This document shows, one piece after another, positions 1 through 6,514 of a stretch of DNA of 8,565 nucleotides; the first letter of the stretch is position 1; each line of letters starts with the position of its first letter. Position numbers and translations under genes: made by a program. The DNA is from Cyanobacteriota bacterium. GTDB taxonomy: Bacteria > Cyanobacteriota > Cyanobacteriia > Phormidesmidales > Phormidesmidaceae. The notes below the pieces were generated by a model. It was not told the DNA's origin and ran no database searches. It saw nothing but the letters and a program-made list of their open reading frames with translations. The stretch is from the NCBI GenBank assembly GCA_027483425.1, contig JAIXUR010000650.1, positions 1 to 8,565 on the forward strand, written 5' to 3'.

Positions 1-80
1 AGATGTCCTTTTCAAATCTCCTCTAAGCCTGCATCAAAAGACTTAAATAAACCCGGCTCTACCGACCTAGGGATGGAGAT

Positions 81-296
81 GAGCGCCTGAGCGCAGGTAA
101 ATGGGATGAGAAACAACCGCTAGAAAAGCGCAAAGTGGTTGATATACAAGGGATTGGCTAGAATTAAAGGATAAGAAGCGAACAACGTTATGGGTGAGAG
201 CCATGCTAGTGCAATCCCAAGCGAGGCAATTGACTGACTACTGAGTCTTCCCGAGGCCACGGTAGGGGATATGACAATCATTGATGGAATTGGCCT
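81..296 (+). ncRNA. Possible 5' remnant of a group II intron (domain I-like structured RNA)
   Basis: No coding frame is credible here, but complementary segments are dense. GCGC 83-86 pairs with 91-94 around a CTGA loop. CAACC 114-118 pairs with GGTTG 137-141 around an inner CGCT/AGCG hairpin (118-121/127-130). GGGATTG 150-156 pairs with CAATCCC 212-218 and is extended by CTAG 158-161/206-209. ATGG 190-193 pairs with CCAT 201-204, and AGGCAATT 224-231 pairs with AATTGGCCT 288-296 with one bulged G. The order (GC-rich hairpin, then AGGTAA, then a long stem followed by AAGCGAGG and later CTGAGTC) recalls domain I of bacterial group II introns. The 5' consensus GTGCG would be GAGCG at 81. No domain V or maturase ORF is present, so it would be a truncated copy. 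The pairings are seen by eye; the family assignment is inference. Confidence 0.35.
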
Positions 297-334
297 ATTT
301 TTCGTGATCCGCTCAACCCACCGAGATAACCACC

Positions 335-586
335 ATGCAAATTACCATCGACCTTCCCGAGAGCCTCGCCCCCTACTTTCAAGCCCAAATCGCCACCGGT
401 CAATACTCAACCGCCAGCGACTACGTCCAAGCCCTCGTGCAAGCTGACCTCGCCCACAAAGCCAATCTAGAAAGTAAGTTGCTGGAAGCCCTCGATTTCC
501 CCGCCACCCCCATGACCCCCGCCGACTGGGAGCACATCCGCGCCACCGTTCGCCAAAACCTCAGTCAAACCAATCCCAATGCTTAA
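335..586 (+). CDS. ParD-like type II antitoxin
   Basis: This 83-residue protein begins with a ribbon-helix-helix pattern: a short beta strand (MQITIDLPESL) followed by two helices with the family-typical G-x-Y-x-x-A-S-x-Y run around residues 22-30. ParD antitoxins use this domain to dimerise, bind their own promoter and repress the operon. The C-terminal part (about 40-83) would wrap around and neutralise the toxin. The gene overlaps the toxin ATG by 8 nt, so the two are probably translationally coupled, antitoxin first as usual for parDE. There is no strong Shine-Dalgarno; only GAG at about 320 precedes the ATG. Autoregulation is expected from the family, but I did not find a convincing operator palindrome. 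The family call is fairly sure; activity is not shown. Confidence 0.85.
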   Translation: MQITIDLPESLAPYFQAQIATGQYSTASDYVQALVQADLAHKANLESKLLEALDFPATPMTPADWEHIRATVRQNLSQTNPNA

Positions 587-914
587 CCTGATCAAGCGTG
601 CTGTCGTTATCCAAGATTTGATCGACATCGCTACCTATATCAGCCGCGATAATCTGGATGCAGGCGACCGATTTCTCTACGCTGCTGAAGCCACCTTCCA
701 ACAGATTGCCAAACTTCCAGGAATAGGTAAACTGAGCGGCTTCACCCACCCCAAACTTACCCAAGTTCGCCAATATCCCGTGAAAGGCTTCAAAAACTAC
801 TTGATTTACTACCAAATCCAAGGAGAAATAGTTGATGTAATGCATGTCTTGCAAGGCGCTCAGGACATTGCCACCATCCTCCAACAGGAAAGCGAAGGAG
901 ACAATCAAGCATAA
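579..914 (+). CDS. ParE/RelE-family toxin
   Basis: This 111-residue protein has the ParE pattern. An N-terminal helical hairpin carries DLIDIATYIS (13-22) and a helix ending TFQQIAKLPGIG (39-50). The core strands follow, with VRQYPVKGFKNYLIYY (63-78) and VMHVLQGAQDIATIL (87-101), the usual C-terminal strand and helix. Family members poison DNA gyrase (ParE) or cleave mRNA at the ribosome (RelE). The R-x-x-P-V-x-G-F-x-N-Y-L-I and V-L-x-G-A-x-D-I motifs favour the ParE side. It starts at an ATG inside the last codons of the antitoxin gene (8-nt overlap), consistent with coupled translation. Length is normal for the family and no frameshift is seen, so the pair looks intact. The target cannot be decided from the sequence. 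Confidence 0.85.
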   Translation: MLNLIKRAVVIQDLIDIATYISRDNLDAGDRFLYAAEATFQQIAKLPGIGKLSGFTHPKLTQVRQYPVKGFKNYLIYYQIQGEIVDVMHVLQGAQDIATILQQESEGDNQA

Positions 915-1004
915 AACCATATGACTTCAGGGGCTGTTTGGATGTGCGATCGCAGGAGAATCAAGGCTCTTACGATCGCGAGTACCCGCTCAATTGGATG
1001 GAAC
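915..1004. other. Convergent spacer between toxin and pyrC
   Basis: This 90-nt gap separates the ends of the toxin gene and the oppositely oriented pyrC. It holds one HIP1 octamer (946-953). I see no convincing intrinsic terminator hairpin with a T tract for either gene. Confidence 0.6.
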
Positions 1005-2384
1005 CTAGGCATTAAACATCAACGCTCGACCTCGAACCTGCTGATTAAATTGCCCTCGTTCGTAGACCACTTGTCCCCCCACGATTGTGACCGCAGGCCA
1101 GCCCGTCAAATTCCAGCCCTCAAACGGACTCCAGCCACACTTTGTCTGCAGTTCTTCGCGCAGCACCGGATGGTAATTGTCTAAATCTACCAGCACCAAA
1201 TCTGCATCGTAGCCAGGGGCGATCGCCCCCTTCCCGACAATCCCATAGGCCTTGGCCACCGCCGTCGACATCCAGTGGGAAACTTGAGCTACGCTACAGC
1301 GACCCTGCATTGCCTGGGTCAACATCAGCGGCAGAGAGGTTTCCACCCCCGGCATACCCGACGGTACCTTGGCAGGCTCCAAAAAGACGGTCGTAGCAGA
1401 GGCCTCTTCATCGGCTGGATTGGCGGTATTCGCCTGCCCCTTTTCGGCCAGGGTATGGGGCGCATGATCGGTGGCAATAAAATCAATTACGCCATCCTGA
1501 AGGGCCTGCCACAGCACCTCATTGTCGTGGACACTGCGAATCGGCGGGTTCATTTGAATCAGGGATCCCAGTTTTTCATAGTCGCCCGTATTCAGCAGCA
1601 GATGCTGCGGCGTCACTTCTGCGGTCACCCAGGCGGGCTTGTCCTGACGCAGCAATTCGGCTTCTTCTGCGGTGGATAGGTGCAAAATATGGAGCCGTCG
1701 CTGATATTTTTTAGACAGTTTGAGCGCCAGTTGTGTGGCGTTGAGTGCTGCCTGATTATCCTGAATCACGGAATGAATGGCCGGGTCGGTAATACCCACA
1801 AATTCTTGTCGCCGTTGGGCAATCCGTGCTTGGTCTTCGGCATGGACAGCGATCAGGCGGGTGCCGGTGGAAAAAATCCGATCTAACGCGCTTTCTTGAT
1901 CCACCAGCAGATCGCCATGCATCGAACCCATAAAAATTTTGATGCCGGGGGTGGGTGTCGCGGTTTGGAGATCCGGTAAATTTTCGGCTGTAGCGCCGAT
2001 AAAAAAGCCGAAGTTGACAAACGATTTCTGGGCAGCGCGGGTCAGCTTATCGTTGAGCGCCGCCTGATTAATGGTCAGCGGCTTGGTATTGGGCATTTCT
2101 AAAAAAGAAGTGACGCCGCCACGGGCACAGGCGCGGGAGGCCGTGGTGAGGTCTTCTTTATGCTCTAATCCGGGTTCGCGGAAATGTACTTGGGGGTCAA
2201 TGACGCCGGGGAGTAGGGTGAGCTGATGGGCATCAATGACGGTATCCGCCGATCGCTCAAGGTTGGAGCCAATGTCTCGAATCAAGCCGTCCTCAATCCA
2301 CACATCAGCGACCTGAAAGTGTCCATCGGGGAGTAAAACCCTAGCGTTGCAAATCAATAACGTTGTGTTGGGCGATGGGGTCAT
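1005..2384 (-). CDS. pyrC: Dihydroorotase (class I type)
   Basis: Dihydroorotase catalyses the reversible cyclisation of N-carbamoyl-L-aspartate to dihydroorotate, the third step of de novo pyrimidine synthesis, in the cytoplasm. Numbered from the ATG at 2384 (459 residues), it shows the amidohydrolase signature DPQVHFREPG (63-72), MPNT with Asn99, Lys149 (GIKIFMG, the expected carbamylated metal-bridging lysine), His181 (VHAED), His235 (LHLST) and Asp306 (TDHAPH). It also has the family SGMPGVETSLPL block (342-353). The first His of the usual HxH metal pair is Gln65. The loop between TDHAPHT and SGMPG is longer than I usually recall. The frame opens earlier at a GTG (2444), but the extra 20 residues precede the conserved start (TLLICNARVLLPDG), and a candidate -10 box lies between the two starts. 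No partner gene is adjacent. Confidence 0.93.
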   Translation of the reverse strand: MTPSPNTTLLICNARVLLPDGHFQVADVWIEDGLIRDIGSNLERSADTVIDAHQLTLLPGVIDPQVHFREPGLEHKEDLTTASRACARGGVTSFLEMPNTKPLTINQAALNDKLTRAAQKSFVNFGFFIGATAENLPDLQTATPTPGIKIFMGSMHGDLLVDQESALDRIFSTGTRLIAVHAEDQARIAQRRQEFVGITDPAIHSVIQDNQAALNATQLALKLSKKYQRRLHILHLSTAEEAELLRQDKPAWVTAEVTPQHLLLNTGDYEKLGSLIQMNPPIRSVHDNEVLWQALQDGVIDFIATDHAPHTLAEKGQANTANPADEEASATTVFLEPAKVPSGMPGVETSLPLMLTQAMQGRCSVAQVSHWMSTAVAKAYGIVGKGAIAPGYDADLVLVDLDNYHPVLREELQTKCGWSPFEGWNLTGWPAVTIVGGQVVYERGQFNQQVRGRALMFNA

Positions 2385-2430
2385 ACTAAACCATAAAATA
2401 CTGCTTCCATCATAGGAAGTTACCATCAAA

Positions 2431-2436
2431 ATTTTA
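2431..2436 (-). promoter_or_regulatory. Candidate -10 box for pyrC
   Basis: On the minus strand this reads TAAAAT, about 46 nt before the chosen pyrC ATG. A weak TTGTTT lies roughly 15 nt upstream as a possible -35. If real, transcription would start downstream of the GTG at 2444, supporting the ATG at 2384. This is pattern matching only. Confidence 0.25.
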
Positions 2437-2444
2437 TCCTGCAC

Positions 2445-2624
2445 TGAAGAAAAACAAGGCTATTAAATGCGGGTGATAGGCACCGTTAGCTGACTCCCCC
2501 TAGAGACGTTGCACTCGTCCTTTGAAGTTATCTATGGGAACGTGATGACATGTTACGCGCTGCCGCATGCCGCCGACCCTCATCCTAGAATGATTTCATC
2601 GTGATTAAGTAGCGCAGCACCACC
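2445..2624. promoter_or_regulatory. Divergent intergenic region, pyrC / GAF gene
   Basis: This gap lies between two diverging genes and must hold the start signals of the rightward one. A TAGAAT hexamer at 2586-2591 is a plausible -10 box for the GAF gene, 33 nt before its ATG, but no good -35 precedes it. I see no clear operator repeats. Confidence 0.35.
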
Positions 2625-3386
2625 ATGAAGGCTAACGTTCCTACACGAGAGGCCGCTCGGATTGAAGCACTCAGGCAATACAAAATTCTCGACACACCTT
2701 CTGAGCAAGCCTACGATGACATTACGGCCCTCGCGGCCTTTATCTGCGACGTGCCCATTGCGCTGATCAGTCTGGTTGATTCAGATCGTCAATGGTTTAA
2801 GTCTAAAGTGGGTCTCAAGGTTGACGAAACCAGCCGTGATGTCTCATTTTGTGCCCATGCAATCTTGAGCGAAAGCATCATGATTGTCAACGATGCACTT
2901 TGTGATGAACGCTTTGGTGACAATCCGCTTGTAACCTGTGCGCCAAAGATCCGCTTCTATGCTGGCGTGCCTTTAAAGACTCCCAAGGGGCATTCCCTGG
3001 GCACCCTCTGTGTCATCGATCATCAACCCCGAGAACTCTCAGAGCTTCAAGTCAGAACCCTTGAAGCCCTGGCTCGCCAGGTTGTCATCCAACTGGAATT
3101 GAAGCGAACCTCGACTCAACTCGCAGATGCTTTAGACAAAATCAGGCTAATGGAAGGGCTGATTCCAATTTGTTCCTATTGCAAAGGCATTCGCAACGAC
3201 AGAGGCTATTGGTCAACGGTCGAAAAGTTTATCAAGCAGTTTTCTAATGTTGAGTTTTCCCATGGGGTGTGCGATCGCTGTATGCGACAGCATTTTCCCG
3301 ATGTAGCCCAAGTTTTACTGGCTGACGTGGATCAGAATTCACCACAGGATGACGACCATGGGTTATCGGATAAATTGTTAGGCTAA
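2625..3386 (+). CDS. GAF-domain protein with C-terminal four-cysteine module
   Basis: This 253-residue soluble protein has two parts. Residues about 5-160 match the common bacterial GAF sensor type: EALRQYKILDTPSEQAYDD, then IALISLVDSDRQWFKS (45-60), FCAHAI (75-80) and LGTLCVID (125-132). After a short helix (about 160-178) comes LIPICSYCKGIRND...GYW (179-196) and FSHGVCDRCM (211-220). This module is found at the ends of many PAS/GAF sensors and response regulators. Cys183, Cys186, Cys216 and Cys219 form a CxxC...CxxC pair that could bind a metal or a redox cofactor. There is no kinase, GGDEF or DNA-binding domain, so it would act through partners. No Shine-Dalgarno is visible before the ATG. 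Ligand and output are unknown. Confidence 0.85.
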   Translation: MKANVPTREAARIEALRQYKILDTPSEQAYDDITALAAFICDVPIALISLVDSDRQWFKSKVGLKVDETSRDVSFCAHAILSESIMIVNDALCDERFGDNPLVTCAPKIRFYAGVPLKTPKGHSLGTLCVIDHQPRELSELQVRTLEALARQVVIQLELKRTSTQLADALDKIRLMEGLIPICSYCKGIRNDRGYWSTVEKFIKQFSNVEFSHGVCDRCMRQHFPDVAQVLLADVDQNSPQDDDHGLSDKLLG

Positions 3387-3500
3387 AATTCAGTCAGATC
3401 ACCCCATCACATCGGGCGGCAAGGATGGCACCTGCTTCAAGCTTTTCTAGAACATGAAATAACCTGCAATTCTAAGCCAAGTCCACGTTGAGAACCGTAG
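3387..3500. other. Spacer after the GAF gene
   Basis: This is non-coding sequence between the GAF gene and the G-free leader of the ABC gene. I see no gene and no convincing terminator hairpin. Confidence 0.5.
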
Positions 3501-3551
3501 TTTTCACCCACCCACCCTCTACCACCTACCCCACCTTTCCCCCCCCTCCCC
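3501..3551 (+). promoter_or_regulatory. G-free pyrimidine-rich leader with G4 potential on the opposite strand
   Basis: All 51 bases directly before the ABC ATG are C, T or A; there is not one G. The complementary strand carries G runs of 4, 8, 4, 3, 3 and 3, separated mostly by 1-6 nt. It therefore satisfies the common G3+N1-7 quadruplex pattern. It also means the ABC gene has no Shine-Dalgarno at all. A regulatory role is inferred. Confidence 0.5.
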
Positions 3552-4271
3552 ATGGCCACCCCCCTGATCGAATTTCGCCACCTGCAAAAGGTCTACGGCT
3601 CGGGCAATACCGAGGTACGGGCCCTGTGGAACGTGAACTTGGCCATCTACCCCGGTGAATACTGCGCCATTATGGGGCCATCGGGGTCGGGCAAATCCAC
3701 CGCCATGAACATGATTGGCTGTCTCGATCGCCCCACAGCCGGAGAGTTTTACTTCGATAGCCAAAACGTGGCCACCCTCGACGATGACGCCCTGGCCCAC
3801 ATTCGCAACCAGAAGATTGGCTTTGTGTTTCAGCAGTTTCACCTGCTGCCCCAGCTGACGGCGCGGGAAAATGTGGAACTGCCGATGATCTATGCCGGGG
3901 TGCGCAGCGACCTGCGCCACCAGCGAGCGACGGAGGCCCTGCAGCGGGTGGGGCTGGGCGATCGCCTCAACAACAAGCCCTCCCAGCTTTCGGGGGGACA
4001 ACAGCAACGGGTGGCGATCGCGCGGGCGATCGTCAACCATCCCCTTCTCTTACTGGCCGATGAACCGACTGGTGCCCTGGATACTCGCACCACCCAGGAT
4101 GTGCTCGACATCTTCGCCGACCTCCACACCGCTGGCATTACCGTCGTCATGGTCACCCACGAGCCCGACGTGGCCCGCGCCAGTCAGCGCATTGTCTGGT
4201 TCAAAGACGGCGAAATTCTCAACGACCACCTCAGCCCTGAGGATCTAGCCCAATCGATCGCGGTTCGCTAG
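3552..4271 (+). CDS. ABC transporter ATP-binding protein, MacB/LolD type
   Basis: This 239-residue nucleotide-binding subunit sits on the inner face of a membrane ABC system and hydrolyses ATP. The motifs are complete: Walker A GPSGSGKST (42-50), Q-loop Gln94 (FVFQQFHLLP), signature LSGGQ (146-150), Walker B LLLLADEP with Glu171, D-loop ALD (175-177) and switch His203. The segments VYGSGNTEVRAL, NMIGCLDRPTAGE and NVELPMIYAGV place it in the MacB/LolD/DevA group, which works with FtsX-like permeases in lipoprotein, lipid or macrolide export. No permease or membrane-fusion gene adjoins it here: upstream is the GAF gene and downstream is MATE, 87 nt away in the same direction. The ATG start matches the usual N terminus of the group. 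The substrate is unknown. Confidence 0.93.
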   Translation: MATPLIEFRHLQKVYGSGNTEVRALWNVNLAIYPGEYCAIMGPSGSGKSTAMNMIGCLDRPTAGEFYFDSQNVATLDDDALAHIRNQKIGFVFQQFHLLPQLTARENVELPMIYAGVRSDLRHQRATEALQRVGLGDRLNNKPSQLSGGQQQRVAIARAIVNHPLLLLADEPTGALDTRTTQDVLDIFADLHTAGITVVMVTHEPDVARASQRIVWFKDGEILNDHLSPEDLAQSIAVR

Positions 4272-4276
4272 CCACG

Positions 4277-4318
4277 CTTTGAACGGGTACCTTTGAACAG
4301 GTACCCTTGAACGGGTGC
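4277..4318 (+). repeat. Three 14-bp tandem repeats
   Basis: The units are CTTTGAACGGGTAC (4277-4290), CTTTGAACAGGTAC (4291-4304) and CCTTGAACGGGTGC (4305-4318). Unit 2 differs from unit 1 at one base, and unit 3 differs from it at two. They fill the gap between the ABC stop (4269-4271) and the MATE ribosome site. They could be iterated binding sites or slippage products. Confidence 0.85.
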
Positions 4319-4348
4319 GCTATCAGCCCCCACCAGCCGTGGCTTGAT

Positions 4349-4352
4349 GGAG
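4349..4352 (+). promoter_or_regulatory. Ribosome binding site of the MATE gene
   Basis: GGAG lies 6 nt before the ATG at 4359 and supports this start. It contrasts with the neighbouring ABC gene, which has none. Confidence 0.6.
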
Positions 4353-4358
4353 TGAACC

Positions 4359-5714
4359 ATGCCGTTGAATCAACGTCCCACCCCTGGCCCCAGCGCTCCC
4401 CAGATCTCGGAGGATGACCCGGCCTTCTGGCCCAGCTTTGTGCGGCTGGCGGCGGCGAATATGATCTCAAACCTGATGGTGCCCCTGGCGGGTCTGGTCG
4501 ACACCGCCTTTCTCGGCCACCTGGACGACATTCGCCACCTGGGCGGAGTAGCCCTGGCCACAGTGATTTTTAACGTGGTGTACTGGAGCTTTGGCTTTTT
4601 GCGCATGGGCACCACTGGCACCACGGCCCAGGCCCGAGGGCGCGGCGATAGGGAGGAGCTATGGCTGATTTTGCTGCGCAACGGTGCGATCGCCCTCACC
4701 TTTGGCCTTGTGATTTTGCTGCTGCAGGTGCCTATCCGTGACCTCGGGTTTACCCTGCTGAGCGCCGAGCCGGGGGTACGGGAAGCCGGGATCGCCTTTT
4801 ACAACGCCCGCATTTGGGATGCCCCGGCGGTGCTATTGAACCTGGTGTTGATGGGCTGGTTTTTAGGCCGCGAAAAGGGCCGCCGGGTGATTGTGCTGTC
4901 GCTGGTGGGCAACGGCAGCAATGTGGTGTTCAACACGATCTTCATTAACTACCTGGGTTGGGCCAGCGCCGGGGCCGGGGCCGGTACCGCCCTCAGCCAG
5001 TACGTCACCCTGGCGGTGGGCCTGGGGATCTTGGCCCGAGAAGGGGGCGGCCCCAAGCTCTGGGCGGTGCTGCCCCAGGGGTGGAATCTCCAGGCGATCC
5101 GGGGGCTGTTTTTGCTGAATCGCGACATTGTGGTGCGCACCTTTGCCCTGGTGCTCAGCTTTGCCCTGTTTACCAATTTCAGCTCGGCCCTGGGTAGCCA
5201 AACCCTAGCGGCCAATACGCTGCTATTACAGGTGGTGACCCTGTCGGCCTACTTTATCGACGGCATTGCCTTTGCCACCGAGAGCTTTGCCGGGCGCTAC
5301 TACGGCAGCGGCAATCGCCCTCACCTGCGCCGCCTGCTCAAGGTGGGTGGCGGCACCAGCGTCGCCCTAGGCCTCTCCTTTGCCCTGGCCTTCGTGCTGT
5401 TTCCCCAATCGCTCTTTGGCCTGCTGACGATCCATCAAGCGGTGATCGCAACAGTGCAACTCTACGTGGTCTGGTTGATTCCGGTGCTGGGTCTGGGGGC
5501 GATCGCCTACATGCTCGACGGCTATTTTCTCGGCCTTACCGCTGGCCCCGTGCTGCGCAACGCTACGGTTTTGGCGGCTGGGGTCGGCTTTTTGCCCCTG
5601 GCCCTGGTGGCCCAGGCGATGGGCAATGCCCACCTGCTGTGGTTGGCCCTGGTAGGCCTGATGGCGGCTCGCGCCCTCACCTTGGGCTGGGCGGTACCCA
5701 AGTCCCTGGCTTGA
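4359..5714 (+). CDS. MATE family efflux transporter, DinF-like
   Basis: This 451-residue integral membrane protein has about twelve hydrophobic segments and the internal two-lobe layout of the MATE family, near the usual length. These proteins export cationic or amphipathic compounds in exchange for H+ or Na+. The first helix carries the typical block NMISNLMVPLAGLVDTAFLGHL (34-55) with Pro42 and Asp48, the acidic residue that couples ions in DinF-type members. The second helix has VIFNVVYWSFGFLRMGTTGTTAQA (69-92). The second lobe includes FIDGIAFATESFAGRYYG, typical of the DinF branch. The 20 N-terminal residues are proline-rich and presumably cytosolic. It lies 87 nt after the ABC ATPase in the same direction, so co-transcription is possible but not required. 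The substrate is unknown. Confidence 0.92.
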   Translation: MPLNQRPTPGPSAPQISEDDPAFWPSFVRLAAANMISNLMVPLAGLVDTAFLGHLDDIRHLGGVALATVIFNVVYWSFGFLRMGTTGTTAQARGRGDREELWLILLRNGAIALTFGLVILLLQVPIRDLGFTLLSAEPGVREAGIAFYNARIWDAPAVLLNLVLMGWFLGREKGRRVIVLSLVGNGSNVVFNTIFINYLGWASAGAGAGTALSQYVTLAVGLGILAREGGGPKLWAVLPQGWNLQAIRGLFLLNRDIVVRTFALVLSFALFTNFSSALGSQTLAANTLLLQVVTLSAYFIDGIAFATESFAGRYYGSGNRPHLRRLLKVGGGTSVALGLSFALAFVLFPQSLFGLLTIHQAVIATVQLYVVWLIPVLGLGAIAYMLDGYFLGLTAGPVLRNATVLAAGVGFLPLALVAQAMGNAHLLWLALVGLMAARALTLGWAVPKSLA

Positions 5715-5732
5715 CCATCGCCGCCTAGGTTC

Positions 5733-5752
5733 CTAGCCCTTTCCTCCAACAG
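5733..5752 (+). repeat. Left copy of a 20-nt direct repeat
   Basis: CTAGCCCTTTCCTCCAACAG is repeated at 5845-5864 with two mismatches. The two copies bracket the inverted-repeat element at 5752-5838. Confidence 0.75.
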
Positions 5753-5838
5753 GTACAGAAACCCGGTTTCTCGGCCAGAATGCAAGTCATATCGTTAGCG
5801 CAGCGACGAAGAAACCGGGTTTTTAGCCATACTGTACC
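5752..5838. repeat. Palindromic repeat element with long hairpin potential
   Basis: The left side has GGTACAG (5752-5758) followed by AAACCCGGTTTCT (5759-5771). The right side has AGAAACCGGGTTT (5810-5822) and, after 9 nt, CTGTACC (5832-5838), so outer and inner arms pair exactly with one bulge. The core AGAAACC-C-GGTTTCT (5757-5771) is itself a palindrome. GTACAGAAACCCGGTTTCT recurs in reverse at 8533-8551. I recall AGAAACC-N-GGTTTCT palindromes as widespread cyanobacterial intergenic repeats. As RNA the hairpin could end or protect the MATE transcript. Confidence 0.75.
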
Positions 5839-5844
5839 GGTGCT

Positions 5845-5864
5845 CTAGCCCTTTCTTACAACAG
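5845..5864 (+). repeat. Right copy of a 20-nt direct repeat
   Basis: CTAGCCCTTTCTTACAACAG matches 5733-5752 at 18 of 20 positions. It could be an old target duplication around the palindromic element, or part of the repeat unit itself. Confidence 0.75.
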
Positions 5865-5902
5865 TTCGATACAACTAAAGCTGTTTACTAAGCGAAGCCC
5901 CC

Positions 5903-6514
5903 ATGACACCAAAGGATGGATTTTTCCACGAAGTTTATTCTGTTGATCAGGCAAATAACGCCTACATGGTCGAGGTTGCCCTCGATCAGTACACCGACAT
6001 TTTTAGCGAGTGGGATCCGGCTCCCTTTAAGCGGCGAGAACTAGATCCAGATCTGCAACTTTATTTAGAAAGTAGTGCCGATGAGATTCCTGCTAAATAC
6101 TCCATAGAAGTGTGTTTTTCACTGCCCTACGGCACCCGTGACGCAGCTATGGAGGAGGATGTGAGAGCTGGTCTGCGAAACAGCTTTGATTTCAAAATTT
6201 ATCTACTCAAGCAAGAAATTAAGCTGATCAACACCCGCACCCTGCGGTATGTTCTAGCCGGCCTAGGTACACTGTTGGTGGCTACACTAGTAGCGAAGCC
6301 TGCCGAAGTCAATGTGCTTACCTCTGTTTTGACCGAGGGGTTGTTCATCGGCGGCTGGGTATTTTTGTGGGAGGCCGTTTCCCTGTTCTTCTTCTCCAAC
6401 CGAGATTTGTACTATCGCTACCGTACCTTTAGGCGGTTGAGGCGTGCCGAGATCATCTTTAGCGAGGCGGCCCAACAGGAGCGCAAACGAGGCACCGACC
6501 TAGAGGTTGTCTGA
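5903..6514 (+). CDS. Unknown two-helix membrane protein
   Basis: I cannot give this 203-residue protein a function. Residues 1-110 are hydrophilic and probably a cytosolic alpha/beta domain, with a run ALDQYTDIFSEWDPAPFKRR (26-45) and a stretch IPAKYSIEVCFSLP (62-75). Two hydrophobic segments follow at about 115-131 and 140-165, the second being EGLFIGGWVFLWEAVSLFFF. The tail (about 166-203) is strongly basic (YYRYRTFRRLRR). The FKRR and EGLFIGGWVFLWEA blocks look like conserved family signatures, and I vaguely recall similar uncharacterised bacterial proteins. The ATG is preceded by a pyrimidine-rich CCCCC, not a Shine-Dalgarno. The gene stands alone, after the palindromic element and converging on the CPBP gene. 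A hairpin topology with both ends inside is the simplest reading. Confidence 0.75.
   Translation: MTPKDGFFHEVYSVDQANNAYMVEVALDQYTDIFSEWDPAPFKRRELDPDLQLYLESSADEIPAKYSIEVCFSLPYGTRDAAMEEDVRAGLRNSFDFKIYLLKQEIKLINTRTLRYVLAGLGTLLVATLVAKPAEVNVLTSVLTEGLFIGGWVFLWEAVSLFFFSNRDLYYRYRTFRRLRRAEIIFSEAAQQERKRGTDLEVV

Noticed and set aside
335..914. A new defence island built on the toxin-antitoxin pair
   Set aside because: The pair is an ordinary ParDE type and no nuclease, helicase or other defence gene lies beside it. CRISPR-like repeat arrays were looked for and not seen.
561..920. Long minus-strand frame opposite the toxin gene
   Set aside because: It mirrors the toxin gene on the other strand, has no recognisable domain, and the plus-strand ParE match is clear.
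921..1184. Plus-strand 87-codon frame downstream of the toxin
   Set aside because: Most of it overlaps the 3' end of pyrC antisense, and the translation has no coherent fold or family.
3519..4040. 173-codon minus-strand frame
   Set aside because: It is antisense to the ABC ATPase, whose motifs are complete; such frames are common in GC-rich genes.
4863..5201. Several overlapping frames inside the MATE gene
   Set aside because: They are Gly/Ala/Pro/Arg-rich shadows with no family signature.
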